Assembly (NCBI GenBank): GCA_003455945.1
Contig: DMPQ01000301.1
Coordinates: forward strand, 4,355-11,251
Reading direction: 5' to 3'
Source of the DNA: Planctomycetaceae bacterium
GTDB taxonomy: Bacteria; Planctomycetota; Planctomycetia; Pirellulales; Pirellulaceae
DNA: 6,897 bases
In this document: positions 6,535 to 6,897 of the stretch, in pieces
How positions within the stretch are numbered: the stretch's first letter is position 1
Layout of the letters: each line of letters opens with the position of its first letter
Translations under genes and position numbers: made by a program
The notes under the pieces: generated by a model
Told to the model about the DNA's origin: nothing
Databases searched by the model: none
What the model saw: the letters and a program-made list of their open reading frames with translations, nothing else

Positions 6535-6875
6535 CGATCTTGCTGACTCAAGGGGGAATCCGAATCCCTTTCGCCGAACAGCCCCCTTGCTCAAGGGGCC
6601 AGCGGCAACTCCGAAGTCATCACGGTCGCGACCGACGAGGTCGCGTCAGTGCCAAGGCTAACTCGCGTCGGTGCCGAAGGTTCCCCCTCGACCTGCGCTT
6701 CTTGCCTCAGCTTCCCTAGCCGCTGTCCGGACCGTTACGGACCGCGGAAGCCAACAGGAATTCCGCAGACGGACCGCCCCGGTCGACACCCTTGAAACCC
6801 GCTTACGGCTTCGAAAGTGTCGAAGCGGTCCCGAAGCAGGGGAGAGAAGGCCCGAGGGATCGGGGGGGAGCAGAT

Positions 6876-6897
6876 CCGTGCCTCCCCAGCCCGAAGC
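6876..6897 (+). repeat. Further copy of the dispersed repeat, cut by the window end
   Basis: The last 22 bases (CCGTGCCTCCCCAGCCCGAAG and one more) match the core of the left-end units at about 13-33 in the same orientation, and match the inverted copy at 321-353 even better through AGCCCGAAGC. The element probably continues beyond the window. Confidence 0.75.

Larger units (their letters stand above)
6511..6897. other. Non-coding right flank upstream of the operon promoter
   Basis: No credible gene was seen. Structure present: an inverted repeat CCCCTTG-CT-CAAGGGG (6583-6598) with a related CTCAAGGGGG at 6547-6556, a 12-bp perfect palindrome CGGTCGCGACCG (6623-6634), and an inverted pair CGACAC/GTGTCG (6784-6789 with 6817-6822). 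The motif GTGTCGAAG at 6817-6825 also occurs on the minus strand over the operon -35 box (6510-6502). The stretch ends in a copy of the dispersed repeat. Confidence 0.6.

Noticed and set aside
6495..6719. Small plus-strand frame in the right flank (74 codons)
   Set aside because: It starts at a GTG inside the operon promoter, with no ribosome binding site or recognisable product.

Overview
The window looks like planctomycete (Planctomycetota) chromosomal DNA. It is GC-rich with G/C-ending codons, and it carries two DUF1559 pilin-like proteins of the H-X9-DG type, a CRTAC1-like FG-GAP/ASPIC-UnbV lipoprotein and a TPR protein, a combination I associate with that phylum. The genus cannot be told from the sequence.

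All five genes lie on the minus strand, read from high to low coordinates: DUF1559 protein 1 (6352-5306), DUF1559 protein 2 (5136-4060), CRTAC1-like lipoprotein (4012-2153), membrane-anchored TPR protein (2145-823) and a 69-residue lipoprotein (772-563). A sigma70-like promoter (TTGACA, 16 nt, TACAAT) sits about 120 nt upstream of the first gene, and a terminator-like hairpin lies about 33 nt past the last stop. The last four genes are tightly packed with gaps of 47, 7 and 50 nt. The largest gap (169 nt) separates the two DUF1559 genes and holds a strong hairpin, which suggests that the first pilin-like gene is made in excess of the genes behind it. All five stops are TGA.

The flanks (1-498 and 6511-6897) show no credible gene. 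The left flank holds a 36-bp tandem repeat, an inverted copy of part of it, and a separate 54-bp sequence present twice. The right end of the window stops inside another copy of the same repeat, so the operon is bracketed by members of one dispersed repeat family. The promoter carries two 16-bp dyads and a 10-bp direct repeat that could be regulator sites.

Every product has an export or anchoring signal: type III prepilin leaders on the two pilin-like proteins, Cys-21 lipoprotein-type signals on the propeller protein and the small protein, and an N-terminal membrane segment on the TPR protein. The plausible reading is an envelope or surface assembly in which pilin-like subunits are produced with a calcium-binding beta-propeller, a TPR scaffold and a small lipoprotein. 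That joint role is inferred from the operon layout and is not established.
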